Assembly (NCBI GenBank): GCA_903910495.1
Contig: CAIVZW010000526.1
Span: 1 to 15,065 of the forward strand
Source: an uncultured beta proteobacterium
GTDB lineage: Bacteria; Pseudomonadota; Gammaproteobacteria; Burkholderiales; Rhodocyclaceae
Length of the DNA: 15,065 bases
Reading direction: 5' to 3'
Both the position numbers and the translations under genes were made by a program. The notes under the pieces were generated by a model that had not been told where the DNA came from, ran no database searches, and saw only the letters and a list, made by a program, of their open reading frames with translations. Below, piece after piece: positions 1-7,400 of the stretch (positions are counted from its first letter, which is position 1; every line of letters starts with the position of its first letter).

Positions 1-18
1 GTTCGAGGCCGTTTTTTT
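1..18. terminator. Possible intrinsic terminator cut by the window edge
   Basis: A GC-rich 11-base arm (1-11, GTTCGAGGCCG) is followed directly by seven T residues (12-18). This is what the right half of a stem plus T-tract looks like. The left arm would lie outside the window, so the stem cannot be confirmed. On the minus strand the same bases read as an A-tract followed by a GC-rich arm just after the fbp stop codon, so a bidirectional terminator shared with an unseen convergent neighbour is plausible. Confidence 0.3.
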
Positions 19-25
19 CGTGCGC

Positions 26-1993
26 CTACTCCAGGCTGTGTTCCTTGATCAGCCCTTCGCGATAAGCATGCAGCAGGGCTTGAAGTTCGTCTATTTGCCC
101 CTGAATCTCTCGCCCCCGATCGGTGTCGCGCACCCGCATCCTGAGCGGATGGCTGTGGATTATTTCTGTTTCGGTATCGATGTCAATTTCCTCGGATACG
201 GCTTTTTGGGTGGACTCGAAGGGTTGATGCGCGGCGAGCAGCAAGCCGCGTGAATTTGAAATCAGGGTATATCCCGCAATCCCGGTTTCCTGCTGGTAGG
301 CCCGGGAAAATCCACCATCGATGACGATCAACTTGCCATTGGCCTTGATTGGGCGTTCGCCCTTGGCAACCTTGACCGGTACGTGCCCATTGATGATGTG
401 GCCAGTATCCGGATTGAGTCCAAATTCTCTCAGTATCTTGCTGGCGCTTTCATCCGTGTCGCGGAAGGTGTAGTAGGCATTGCGTTTTTCGGCGTGAGTG
501 ACCTTGTCGGCGATGAAATAGCGCTCGAAGGTGGCCATTTTTTCCTTGCCGAACAGTGGCGATTGCGGCGCACACCACAAGAACCACATGGCATCCATGC
601 CGTACTGCTTTTGTGTCGGTTTGTCCGTGGCAAAGTAACCTTGCCGTGCGAGACGGTCCACGCGGTCGAGAAACTCCTTTCCGGCAAAGGATTTTCCGTC
701 GACGTTGAAGGATTTGAATTCGCCATCGTCGTTCATGGCGATGCAACCATGGTAGAGCAGATTGCCGTCGTGGATCAGGTAAAGGCTGCCCATCGAGTAG
801 AGGAAGCGGACGTGCTGCTGGAGTTTCTTGCTGTTGGCAAAGGAGAGCTTCAGCTTTTCCATGACGGTCTGTTCTTCGGCCGTCAGCATGTCGGGATGCT
901 TTTCGTCGATGGTCGGGAACAGTTTGTCGCGCAACGGGTATTCAATGCCGTTCAGTTCGATTGTACCGCGCGGGAAATTGACCTTGTCGAGAAGCAGGCG
1001 ATCCTGCATCTGGTAATGCGGACGTCTCTTGATGACCTGGCTTTCCAGCTTGAGCTGCAGGATGGTCATGGCCTTCTGCATTTGCGCCATCAGGCGGATT
1101 TCCTGGCTGGTAAAGCTGCCATCTGCCGAAACCTTGGGGATAAACAGCTTGCACGGATCGTCCTTGTAGGTTTCGAGGGCGAAGGAGGCGAGAGGCAAGA
1201 GGCTGATGCCATAGCCGTTTTCCAGCGTTTCCATGTTCCCGTAACGCAGGCAGGTTCTGATGACGTTGGCAATACAGGCCTCGCTGCCGGCCGCTGCGCC
1301 CATCCACAGGATGTCGTGATTTCCCCACTGGATGTCTACCTGGTGGTATTCCATCAGTGCGTCAAGAATGAGGTGAGCGCCGGGGCCGCGATCATAGATG
1401 TCGCCTATGACGTGCAGCTTTTCGACCGCCAGCCGGCGAATCAGTTCGGCGATGCAGGTAATGAACGACTGGGCACTGCCGGTCGACACAATGGTGTCGA
1501 TCTGGCTCTGGTAATAAGCCGCCTTGTGTTCGACCCCCTCCTGGTCGTACAGCAATTCCTCGATGGTCTCGGCGACATGCTTCGGCAAAAAATTCCTGAC
1601 CGTTTCGCGCCGGTACTTCGAGCTGAGCATGCGACAGAATTTGACCAGGCGAACCAGCGTCAGCCGGCTCCATTCATCCTTGTCCGGAACGGACTGGAGC
1701 ATCATTGGCGTTTTCAGCTCCGGGTAGTAGATGAGCGTTGCCAGATTCCGTCGCTCCGATTTTGACAAGGTGTTGGCGAACATCTCGTCGATCTTGCGCC
1801 ATATCGATCCTGCACCATTGCGGACGACGTGCTGAAAGGCTTCGTATTCACCGTGAATGTCGGAAAGAAAGTGCTCGGTTCCCTTGGGCAGTTGCAACTG
1901 GGCTGTTAAGTTGATGATCGCCGTGGATGCGGCCTGGATAGAGGGGTATTTTTCTGACAGCAGTTGCAGATATTTCCGTGAATGTTTTTGCAT
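26..1993 (-). CDS. fbp: Fructose-1,6-bisphosphatase class III (Firmicutes-type)
   Basis: Hydrolyses fructose-1,6-bisphosphate to fructose-6-phosphate, the irreversible cytosolic step of gluconeogenesis. The 655-residue product matches the long class III family (about 640-670 residues), not the roughly 330-residue class I/II enzymes. Calcineurin-like metal-binding motifs are visible: DIHGE at 45-49, GDIYDRGPG at 197-205 and GNHD at 224-227. Later there are histidine motifs NGHVPV and IIHSHP. The start ATG at 1993 is preceded by a purine-rich GGAAAG at about 8 bases, and the reading frame is intact. It stands alone, divergent from kup. The family was defined in Bacillus subtilis and is less usual in Proteobacteria, so it may be an old lateral acquisition; codon use looks like that of its neighbours. 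Family assignment is very secure; the actual substrate is inferred from the family. Confidence 0.95.
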   Translation of the reverse strand: MQKHSRKYLQLLSEKYPSIQAASTAIINLTAQLQLPKGTEHFLSDIHGEYEAFQHVVRNGAGSIWRKIDEMFANTLSKSERRNLATLIYYPELKTPMMLQSVPDKDEWSRLTLVRLVKFCRMLSSKYRRETVRNFLPKHVAETIEELLYDQEGVEHKAAYYQSQIDTIVSTGSAQSFITCIAELIRRLAVEKLHVIGDIYDRGPGAHLILDALMEYHQVDIQWGNHDILWMGAAAGSEACIANVIRTCLRYGNMETLENGYGISLLPLASFALETYKDDPCKLFIPKVSADGSFTSQEIRLMAQMQKAMTILQLKLESQVIKRRPHYQMQDRLLLDKVNFPRGTIELNGIEYPLRDKLFPTIDEKHPDMLTAEEQTVMEKLKLSFANSKKLQQHVRFLYSMGSLYLIHDGNLLYHGCIAMNDDGEFKSFNVDGKSFAGKEFLDRVDRLARQGYFATDKPTQKQYGMDAMWFLWCAPQSPLFGKEKMATFERYFIADKVTHAEKRNAYYTFRDTDESASKILREFGLNPDTGHIINGHVPVKVAKGERPIKANGKLIVIDGGFSRAYQQETGIAGYTLISNSRGLLLAAHQPFESTQKAVSEEIDIDTETEIIHSHPLRMRVRDTDRGREIQGQIDELQALLHAYREGLIKEHSLE

Positions 1994-2197
1994 GATTATT
2001 TCTTTCCAGCTGATGAGTGATGGTCAGTATCCTTGTGGATCTGTGTTTCGATGGCAGTGCTTCAAGTATTACCGCAGCTCTGATCCCAGTCAATGAAGCT
2101 TAAGGCTTCCAGGAGAGAGCCGCAAAATATTTTGTCGAGATCAGCATCAGTGTTTTGCAAGTCGAGTTGGGACGAGCAGAACCCCACACCTGTTCAG

Positions 2198-2214
2198 ATT
2201 CAATTCCGTTGAAT
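2198..2214. repeat. Perfect 6-base inverted repeat, possible operator
   Basis: ATTCAA (2198-2203) and TTGAAT (2209-2214) are perfect reverse complements separated by TTCCG. The repeat lies about 10 bases upstream of a candidate -35 element for kup, where a regulator could bind. It has no T-tract and few GC pairs, so it is unlikely to be a terminator. Function is purely inferred, and a chance palindrome is possible. Confidence 0.25.
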
Positions 2215-2223
2215 TAACAAGTC

Positions 2224-2252
2224 TTGCACAGACACATACCCCATTGGACAAT
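2224..2252 (+). promoter_or_regulatory. Candidate sigma-70 promoter for kup
   Basis: TTGCAC (2224-2229) and GACAAT (2247-2252) are separated by 17 bases. The -35 keeps only the TTG and the -10 matches four of six consensus bases, so the call is weak. If real, transcription starts near 2259. That would exclude the far upstream TTG at 2244 as the kup start and leave a leader of about 60 bases before ATG 2319. Confidence 0.3.
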
Positions 2253-2318
2253 GCTTGCGGTTGCTGCAATTCGTGTTCTGGGCGAAAATGGCGGGCTCAT
2301 AAGAAACCGAGAGTTCAG

Positions 2319-4205
2319 ATGCATCAGGAAACGAAGCTGGGCAAGAAGCAGCAGGCGGGTTTGGCGCTGGCAGCGCTGGGCGTGGTTTATGGTGACATTG
2401 GCACCAGTCCGTTATACACCCTGAAAGAAGTATTTGCCGGGAATCACCCGATCCCGCTGACGCCCGAGAACGTCCTGGGCATCCTTTCGCTCATCCTGTG
2501 GTCGCTGATTATCATCGTCTCGATCAAGTACGTCGTATTTATCATGCGCGCCGACAACCGCGGCGAGGGCGGCATTATGGCGCTCATCGCCCTGGCGTTG
2601 CACGACGCCAAAGGCAACCCCAAACACCAGCGGGCCATCATGCTCGTCGGCCTGCTCGGCGCCGGCATGTTCTACGGAGACGGCATGGTCACCCCGGCGA
2701 TCTCCGTCCTCTCGGCGCTCGAAGGGCTCGATGTCGCCACCCCCGCCTTCCGGCCCTACATCATCCCGATGACGCTGCTCGTCCTGTTCGGACTATTCTT
2801 CTTCCAGAAACGGGGAACCGCCTCGGTCGGCGCCTTGTTCGGCCCGGTCATGATGGTCTGGTTCTCCACCCTGGCAGTGCTCGGCCTGACCAACCTGATG
2901 GCCCACCCCGGCGTACTCAAAGCCTTCAATCCTGCCTATGGTCTGGGCTTTCTCATTGAAAACCGGGCGCTGTCCATCGTCGCCATGGGCGCCGTCGTCC
3001 TGTCTATCACCGGCGCCGAAGCGCTCTACGCCGACATGGGCCACTTCGGCAGCAAACCGATCCGCCAGGCCTGGTTCGGTTTCGTCATCCCCTCGCTGAT
3101 CCTCAACTACTTCGGTCAGGGCGCCCTGCTGCTGGCCGACCCATCGGCCATCGACAACCCCTTTTACCACCTGGCTCCGGAATGGGCGCTCTACCCGCTG
3201 GTCGGACTGTCCACGGCGGCCACCGTCATTGCCTCGCAGGCCGTGATCTCGGGCGCTTTCTCGGTCACCCGTCAGGCCATGCAACTGGGCTTCGTTCCCC
3301 GCTTTGAGGTGAAATTCACCTCGGAAAAGGAACAGGGCCAGATCTACCTTCCCGGCGTCAACTGGGGTCTTTTCTTTGCCGTCGTCGCACTGGTTCTCGG
3401 CTTCCAGTCGACCAACAACCTGGCCGGAGCGTACGGCATTGCCGTTACCGGCGACATGGTGATCACTTCGATCCTGGCCACCGTGGTTGCCGCCAGGGGC
3501 TGGGGTTGGGGCTGGGCAAGAGCGATGGCGCTCTTTGCCTGCTTCCTCTCGGTTGAACTGACCTTTCTTTACGCCAATATCCTCAAGATTCCGGACGGCG
3601 GCTGGTTCCCGCTGCTCGTCGGTGCAATCGTATTCCTGCTGATGAGCACCTGGAAGCGCGGCAGCCAGTTGCTCTCCGAGCGGCTGAGTGACGAATCGAT
3701 CGAACTGAATACTTTTATCGACGCCCTGGAAGTCTCGATGCCGACGCGGGTTCCCGGCACCGCCGTGTTCATGACCTCCAGTATCGGGCATGTGCCCAAT
3801 GCGATGCTGCACAACCTGATGCACAACAAGGTGCTGCATGAACGGGTGCTGATTGTTGCGGTGCAGGTCTTCGATGTACCTTATGTTCCGGAAATCGACC
3901 GCGTTGATGTGCGCAAACTGAAGGCAGAATTCTACAGCGTGGTTGTTCAATACGGTTTCATGGACGAGCCCGACATTCCGCTGGCGTTGAGCTTCTGTAC
4001 GCACCAGGGCCTGCCCATAGAAATGATGGAGACCTCGTTCTTCCTGGGACGGGCGACGCTGATTCCGAAGATGGTAGCTTCGAGCATGATCCTGTGGCGG
4101 GAGAAACTCTTCATCGCCCTGTTCCGCAATTCCAGCAGCGCCACCAGCTTCTACAAGATCCCCAGCAATCGCGTTGTCGAACTCGGAACTCAGGTCTCGC
4201 TTTAG
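2319..4205 (+). CDS. kup: Kup/Trk-D low-affinity potassium uptake transporter
   Basis: An inner-membrane potassium importer of the KUP/HAK/KT family, thought to work as a potassium-proton symporter. From ATG 2319 it has 628 residues, close to the 622 of E. coli Kup. The family signature GDIGTSPLYT is at 25-34. About twelve hydrophobic segments fill residues 15 to about 430, followed by a hydrophilic cytoplasmic C-terminal domain to the end. The frame is open back to a TTG at 2244, but the extra 25 residues (MDNACGCCNSCSG...) are Cys-rich and unlike the family N-terminus, so ATG 2319 is preferred. The gene is monocistronic, divergent from fbp and convergent with clpA 51 bases away. It is complete, with no missing segment seen. 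Confidence 0.95.
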   Translation: MHQETKLGKKQQAGLALAALGVVYGDIGTSPLYTLKEVFAGNHPIPLTPENVLGILSLILWSLIIIVSIKYVVFIMRADNRGEGGIMALIALALHDAKGNPKHQRAIMLVGLLGAGMFYGDGMVTPAISVLSALEGLDVATPAFRPYIIPMTLLVLFGLFFFQKRGTASVGALFGPVMMVWFSTLAVLGLTNLMAHPGVLKAFNPAYGLGFLIENRALSIVAMGAVVLSITGAEALYADMGHFGSKPIRQAWFGFVIPSLILNYFGQGALLLADPSAIDNPFYHLAPEWALYPLVGLSTAATVIASQAVISGAFSVTRQAMQLGFVPRFEVKFTSEKEQGQIYLPGVNWGLFFAVVALVLGFQSTNNLAGAYGIAVTGDMVITSILATVVAARGWGWGWARAMALFACFLSVELTFLYANILKIPDGGWFPLLVGAIVFLLMSTWKRGSQLLSERLSDESIELNTFIDALEVSMPTRVPGTAVFMTSSIGHVPNAMLHNLMHNKVLHERVLIVAVQVFDVPYVPEIDRVDVRKLKAEFYSVVVQYGFMDEPDIPLALSFCTHQGLPIEMMETSFFLGRATLIPKMVASSMILWREKLFIALFRNSSSATSFYKIPSNRVVELGTQVSL

Positions 4206-4212
4206 GCAATGC

Positions 4213-4241
4213 CAGCAGCCATGCAGAAAGCATGGACGCTG
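4213..4241. terminator. Hairpin between convergent kup and clpA
   Basis: A perfect stem CCATGC (4219-4224) / GCATGG (4230-4235) with loop AGAAA is extended by CAGC (4213-4216) / GCTG (4238-4241) across a 2x2 internal loop. It sits in the only spacer between two convergent stop codons, where a bidirectional terminator would be expected. No T-tract follows on either strand, so it is at best a weak intrinsic terminator or an mRNA 3'-end stabiliser. Confidence 0.35.
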
Positions 4242-4256
4242 TGTGGGAGGGGGTGA

Positions 4257-6515
4257 TCAGACGACGGTTTCGGCTTCCTCTGCGAACAGCAGGATGACTT
4301 TGCCATGAACGTCGATGTCGATGGTGACGTGCCCGCCGTTGGCCAGCTTGCCGAACAGCAGTTCGTCGGCCAGCGCCGAGCGGATCGTGTCCTGTATCAG
4401 CCTTGACATGGGCCGGGCGCCCATCAGCGGATCGAAGCCCTTGGTGGCAAGATGCGTCTTGAGGGCTTCAGTAAATACAGCCTCCACCTTCTTTTCATGC
4501 AATTGTTCTTCAAGCTGCATCAGGAACTTGTCGACCACGCGCAGGATGACTTCATGGTCGAGCGACTTGAAGGAAATTGTGGCATCCAGCCGGTTGCGGA
4601 ACTCAGGCGAGAAAAGCCGCTTGATCTCGACCAGCTCGTCGCCGGCCTGTTTGGCTTCAGTAAAGCCCATGCTGGTCTTGTGAATGGATTCCTGGCCGGC
4701 ATTGGTCGTCATGATGATGACGACGTTTCGGAAATCGGCTTTGCGCCCGTTGTTGTCGGTCAGCGTGCCATGATCCATGACCTGCAGCAGGATGCTGTAG
4801 ATGTCGGGATGCGCTTTCTCGATCTCGTCGAGCAGAAGCACACAGTAGGGCTTCTTGGTTACAGCCTCGGTGAGTTGACCGCCCTGATCGAAGCCGACAT
4901 AACCGGGCGGCGCACCGATCAGCCGCGAGACCGCATGGCGCTCCATGTATTCCGACATATCGAAACGCAGGAGTTCGATGCCCATGCAATAGGCGAGTTG
5001 TCTGGCGACTTCGGTTTTACCGACACCGGTCGGGCCGGAAAAAAGGAAGTTGCCGATGGGCTTGCCGGGAGTACCCAGCCCGGAGCGTGCCATTTTGATC
5101 GCCCTGGCCAGCGCGTCGATGGCGACATCCTGACCGAAAACAACGGCCTTCAGGTCACGGTCAAGATTCTTCAGAGCACTGCGGTCATCCGACGAAACCT
5201 GAGTTGATGGAACGCGAGCGATCTTGGCGACAATCTCTTCGATGTCCTGCTTGCCAATGACTTTTTTCTGCTTCGATTTGGGCAGGATTCGCTGTGCAGC
5301 ACCGGCCTCGTCGATAACGTCGATGGCCTTGTCGGGCAGATGGCGATCGGTGATGAAGCGTACCGAAAGATCGACCGCCGAAGTCAGTGCGGCAACGGAA
5401 TACTTGATACCGTGGTGCGATTCAAAGCGCGATTTCAGTCCCTTGAGAATTTCGACGGTATCGGCAATGGAAGGCTCGCTTACATCGATTTTCTGGAAGC
5501 GCCGGGAGAGTGCATGATCCTTCTCGAAAATGCCCCGGTACTCGTTGTAGGTGGTGGCACCGATACATTTGAGCTGGCCATTGGAGAGGGCCGGCTTGAG
5601 CAGGTTGGAGGCGTCCAGAGTGCCGCCCGAAGCCGAGCCGGCGCCGATCAGCGTATGGATTTCATCGATGAACAGGATCGCCTGCGGGTTTTCGCTTAAC
5701 TGCTTGATGACCGCCTTCAGGCGCTGCTCAAAATCACCACGGTACTTGGTTCCGGCCAGCAGGGCGCCCATGTCAAGGGCGTAGATGTTGGCTTGGGCGA
5801 GGATTTCAGGGACTTCATTTTCAACGATCCGGCGCGCGAGTCCTTCCGCAATCGCCGTCTTGCCGACGCCGGCTTCGCCAACCAGTAGCGGATTATTCTT
5901 GCGCCGGCGGCACAGGGTCTGAATAACACGCTCCAACTCACTATCGCGTCCGATCAGTGGATCGATCTTGCCTTGAAGAGCCAGTGCGTTAAGATTGATC
6001 GTGTAACTTTCCAGCGGTCCGGCCACATTTTGCGTCTCGCCATCGGTTTCAAGCTCATTCTCGCTGCGAGGCGTGCTCCGGGGAACCTTGCTTATTCCAT
6101 GGGAGATGAAATTGACCACGTCGAGCCGGGTAATCCCCTGCTTTTGCAGATAGTACACGGCGTGTGAATCTTTCTCGCCAAAAATGGCGACCAGCACATT
6201 GGCGCCATTGACTTCTTTCTTGCCGGAAGACTGGACATGCAGAATGGCGCGCTGGATTACGCGCTGGAAACCGAGTGTCGGCTGGGTGTCGATATCCTCA
6301 TCGCCATCAACCCTGGGCGTGTGCTCGCCAATGAACTTGATCAGGTCTCGGCGTAACTGTTCGATGTTTCCGCCACAGGCGCGCAAGGTCTCTGCCGCTG
6401 ACGGGTTATCGAGCAGGGCAAGCAGAAGGTGCTCGACAGTGATGAATTCATGCCGTTTCTGCCGTGCTTCGACAAAGGCCATATGTAAGCTGACTTCGAG
6501 TTCTTGCGCAATCAT
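4257..6515 (-). CDS. clpA: ATP-dependent Clp protease ATP-binding subunit ClpA
   Basis: An AAA+ unfoldase that feeds substrates into the ClpP peptidase and takes N-degron substrates from ClpS. The 752 residues (E. coli: 758) show an N-terminal Clp repeat domain (1 to about 145), then D1 with Walker A GEAGVGKT (213-220) and Walker B FIDE (282-285). D2 follows with Walker A GPTGVGKT (494-501) and Walker B DE (563-564). There is no long middle coiled-coil, which excludes ClpB. The ClpP-contact loop position reads MGF (616-618) rather than the IGL of E. coli. The ATG at 6515 follows the clpS TGA with no spacer. Its ribosome binding site GGAGGAGAA lies inside the clpS end, implying translational coupling. 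clpP is not in this window. Confidence 0.97.
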   Translation of the reverse strand: MIAQELEVSLHMAFVEARQKRHEFITVEHLLLALLDNPSAAETLRACGGNIEQLRRDLIKFIGEHTPRVDGDEDIDTQPTLGFQRVIQRAILHVQSSGKKEVNGANVLVAIFGEKDSHAVYYLQKQGITRLDVVNFISHGISKVPRSTPRSENELETDGETQNVAGPLESYTINLNALALQGKIDPLIGRDSELERVIQTLCRRRKNNPLLVGEAGVGKTAIAEGLARRIVENEVPEILAQANIYALDMGALLAGTKYRGDFEQRLKAVIKQLSENPQAILFIDEIHTLIGAGSASGGTLDASNLLKPALSNGQLKCIGATTYNEYRGIFEKDHALSRRFQKIDVSEPSIADTVEILKGLKSRFESHHGIKYSVAALTSAVDLSVRFITDRHLPDKAIDVIDEAGAAQRILPKSKQKKVIGKQDIEEIVAKIARVPSTQVSSDDRSALKNLDRDLKAVVFGQDVAIDALARAIKMARSGLGTPGKPIGNFLFSGPTGVGKTEVARQLAYCMGIELLRFDMSEYMERHAVSRLIGAPPGYVGFDQGGQLTEAVTKKPYCVLLLDEIEKAHPDIYSILLQVMDHGTLTDNNGRKADFRNVVIIMTTNAGQESIHKTSMGFTEAKQAGDELVEIKRLFSPEFRNRLDATISFKSLDHEVILRVVDKFLMQLEEQLHEKKVEAVFTEALKTHLATKGFDPLMGARPMSRLIQDTIRSALADELLFGKLANGGHVTIDIDVHGKVILLFAEEAETVV

Positions 6516-6824
6516 TCAGTTCTCCTCCATGACGCACGCCAGCGGATGCTGGTTATCACGTGCAAAGGCCGCTACCTGCTCAACCTTGGTGGCGGCAACA
6601 TCGCGTGGATAAACCCCGCAAATGCCACGTCCTTCCATGTGTACTTTGAGCATGATTTGCGTCGCTTGTTCTCGATTCATGGAAAAATATCTCTCTAGTA
6701 CAAGAATAACGAAATCCATCGGCGTGAAGTCGTCGTTGAGCAGCACGACTATATATAGCGGCGGAGGCGCGAGTTTGCTGCGTTTAGCCTCTAATACCGT
6801 GTTTTCCTGGTGCTGTTTTGCCAT
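6516..6824 (-). CDS. clpS: ClpS, N-degron adaptor of ClpAP
   Basis: A small cytosolic adaptor that binds proteins with destabilising N-terminal residues and delivers them to ClpA. It has 102 residues against 106 in E. coli. The N-terminal tail (1 to about 22) is polar and flexible, as needed to engage ClpA. The folded core carries [12 protein letters not shown] (28-39), whose Asn30 and Asp31 match the amino-terminus-binding residues of E. coli, and KVHMEGRG (60-67), whose His62 completes that pocket. The family is unmistakable. The start ATG 6824 has no good Shine-Dalgarno sequence; a -10-like TAGAAT ends only 6 bases upstream. It is first in the clpS-clpA operon and divergent from a cold-shock gene, an arrangement also known in E. 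coli (cspD-clpS-clpA). Confidence 0.96.
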   Translation of the reverse strand: MAKQHQENTVLEAKRSKLAPPPLYIVVLLNDDFTPMDFVILVLERYFSMNREQATQIMLKVHMEGRGICGVYPRDVAATKVEQVAAFARDNQHPLACVMEEN

Positions 6825-6830
6825 AAGCCA

Positions 6831-6858
6831 ATTCTAACCAGTCTTTTCAAATGTGCAA
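6831..6858 (-). promoter_or_regulatory. Candidate promoter for clpS, very close to the start codon
   Basis: On the minus strand TTGCAC (6858-6853) is followed after 16 bases by TAGAAT (6836-6831), five of six matches to the -10 consensus. The clpS ATG begins only 6 bases after the -10, so transcription from here would give a leaderless or nearly leaderless mRNA. This fits the absence of a Shine-Dalgarno sequence but rests on pattern alone; a more distant promoter upstream is equally possible. Confidence 0.25.
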
Positions 6859-6927
6859 AACCCCCTACTGTTTGCCACACTGATTGCGACTTTTTACACA
6901 TAAACCACACTTCTGCAGCAGAGTCGA

Positions 6928-6967
6928 TTAAAAATTCTTGACGCATCCGCTATAACTAGCGTACAAA
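6928..6967 (+). promoter_or_regulatory. Promoter region of the cold-shock gene
   Basis: Two overlapping sigma-70-like pairs are visible: TTAAAA (6928-6933), 17 bases, TATAAC (6951-6956); and TTGACG (6938-6943), 18 bases, TACAAA (6962-6967). TTGACG and TATAAC are the best individual hexamers but are only 7 bases apart, so they cannot belong to one promoter. Either pair predicts a leader of about 90-100 bases before the start codon at 7061, in line with the long leaders of cold-shock genes. Confidence 0.5.
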
Positions 6968-7017
6968 GACTCCATGTTTTGGTTCAGGTAATAGTTGAAT
7001 TTCAAAAACATGCAAGT

Positions 7018-7030
7018 CGGGCGATGCCCG
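7018..7030 (+). promoter_or_regulatory. GC hairpin in the cold-shock mRNA leader
   Basis: CGGGC (7018-7022) pairs perfectly with GCCCG (7026-7030) around a GAT loop, 30 bases before the start codon and 16 bases before the AAGGAAG ribosome binding site. It lies inside the predicted leader and is the only strong stem I see there. Cold-shock leaders are known to be temperature-responsive, but a regulatory role here is inferred from position only. Confidence 0.35.
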
Positions 7031-7060
7031 GATCTAGTCTCTTTTCAAGGAAGTAGCAAT

Positions 7061-7264
7061 ATGGCAACAGGTACAGTTAAGTGGTTCAATGACGCCAAGG
7101 GTTTCGGTTTTATTACTCCGGATGATGGCAGCGAAGATCTTTTCGCGCATTTCTCGGCGATAACCATGGGCGGTTTCAAGACCCTCAAAGAGGGCGAGAA
7201 GGTCACCTTCGATGTGACGCAGGGTCCTAAAGGCAAGCAAGCATCGAATATTGGGCGTGCCTGA
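7061..7264 (+). CDS. Cold-shock domain protein (CspA/CspD-like)
   Basis: A 67-residue single cold-shock domain: an OB-fold that binds single-stranded RNA and DNA and melts RNA structure. The RNA-binding motifs are KGFGFI (about 13-18) and DLFAHFSAI (about 27-35). The second half ([18 protein letters not shown]) resembles both betaproteobacterial CspA and E. coli CspD. The position divergent from clpS-clpA is that of cspD in E. coli, but sequence alone does not settle the paralogue, so no symbol is given. ATG 7061 is chosen over an in-frame upstream start at 6995 because it has AAGGAAG 7 bases upstream and begins exactly with the family [10 protein letters not shown] strong terminator follows. 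Confidence 0.95.
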   Translation: MATGTVKWFNDAKGFGFITPDDGSEDLFAHFSAITMGGFKTLKEGEKVTFDVTQGPKGKQASNIGRA

Positions 7265-7284
7265 TTTTCAGAAGCGCTTAAAAG

Positions 7285-7308
7285 AACCCGCCTCGGCGGG
7301 TTTTTTTT
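7285..7308 (+). terminator. Intrinsic terminator after the cold-shock gene
   Basis: Stem AACCCGC (7285-7291) / GCGGGTT (7296-7302) with a CTCG loop runs into eight T residues (7301-7308). It lies 20 bases after the stop codon. It isolates the cold-shock gene from the downstream protease gene. Confidence 0.9.
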
Positions 7309-7400
7309 CGCCCTCATTTTGCAAGATACAACTTGAAACAAATTGAGCGGGAGAGTCCGGTATCATTGTGCAATGTTGTACAGCACATGAACTGCACATT

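Larger units (their letters stand above)
1994..2318. other. Intergenic region between divergent fbp and kup
   Basis: This 325-base stretch separates two divergent genes and should hold both promoters. I see no convincing small gene in it. It is visibly less GC-rich than the flanking genes. Recognisable items are a 6-base inverted repeat around 2198-2214 and a weak promoter-like pair at 2224-2252, both listed separately. No riboswitch fold was recognised by eye. Confidence 0.6.

Noticed and set aside
383..1765. Long plus-strand open frame (460 codons) opposite fbp
   Set aside because: It lies entirely antisense to the motif-bearing class III FBPase gene; the translation has no family features and arises from GC-rich codon bias.
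2244..2318. Upstream TTG start extending Kup by 25 residues
   Set aside because: The extra Cys-rich segment is unlike the Kup family and overlaps the candidate -10 box; ATG 2319 gives normal length.
1994..2318. Riboswitch or small RNA ahead of kup
   Set aside because: No recognisable conserved fold, paired stems or terminator/antiterminator pair could be found by eye; only a short inverted repeat is present.
2793..4004. Minus-strand open frame (403 codons) opposite kup
   Set aside because: Antisense to a clear Kup transporter; the product is His/Gln/Arg/Gly-rich, low in hydrophobic structure and typical of an antisense shadow.
4452..5207. Plus-strand open frame (251 codons) opposite clpA
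   Set aside because: Antisense to the D2 region of ClpA, whose Walker motifs leave no doubt about the coding strand.
6938..6956. TTGACG and TATAAC as one promoter
   Set aside because: They are only 7 bases apart, far below the 16-18 bases required.
6995..7060. Upstream in-frame start for the cold-shock protein
   Set aside because: The extension is not found in single-domain cold-shock proteins, and the ATG at 7061 has a good ribosome binding site.
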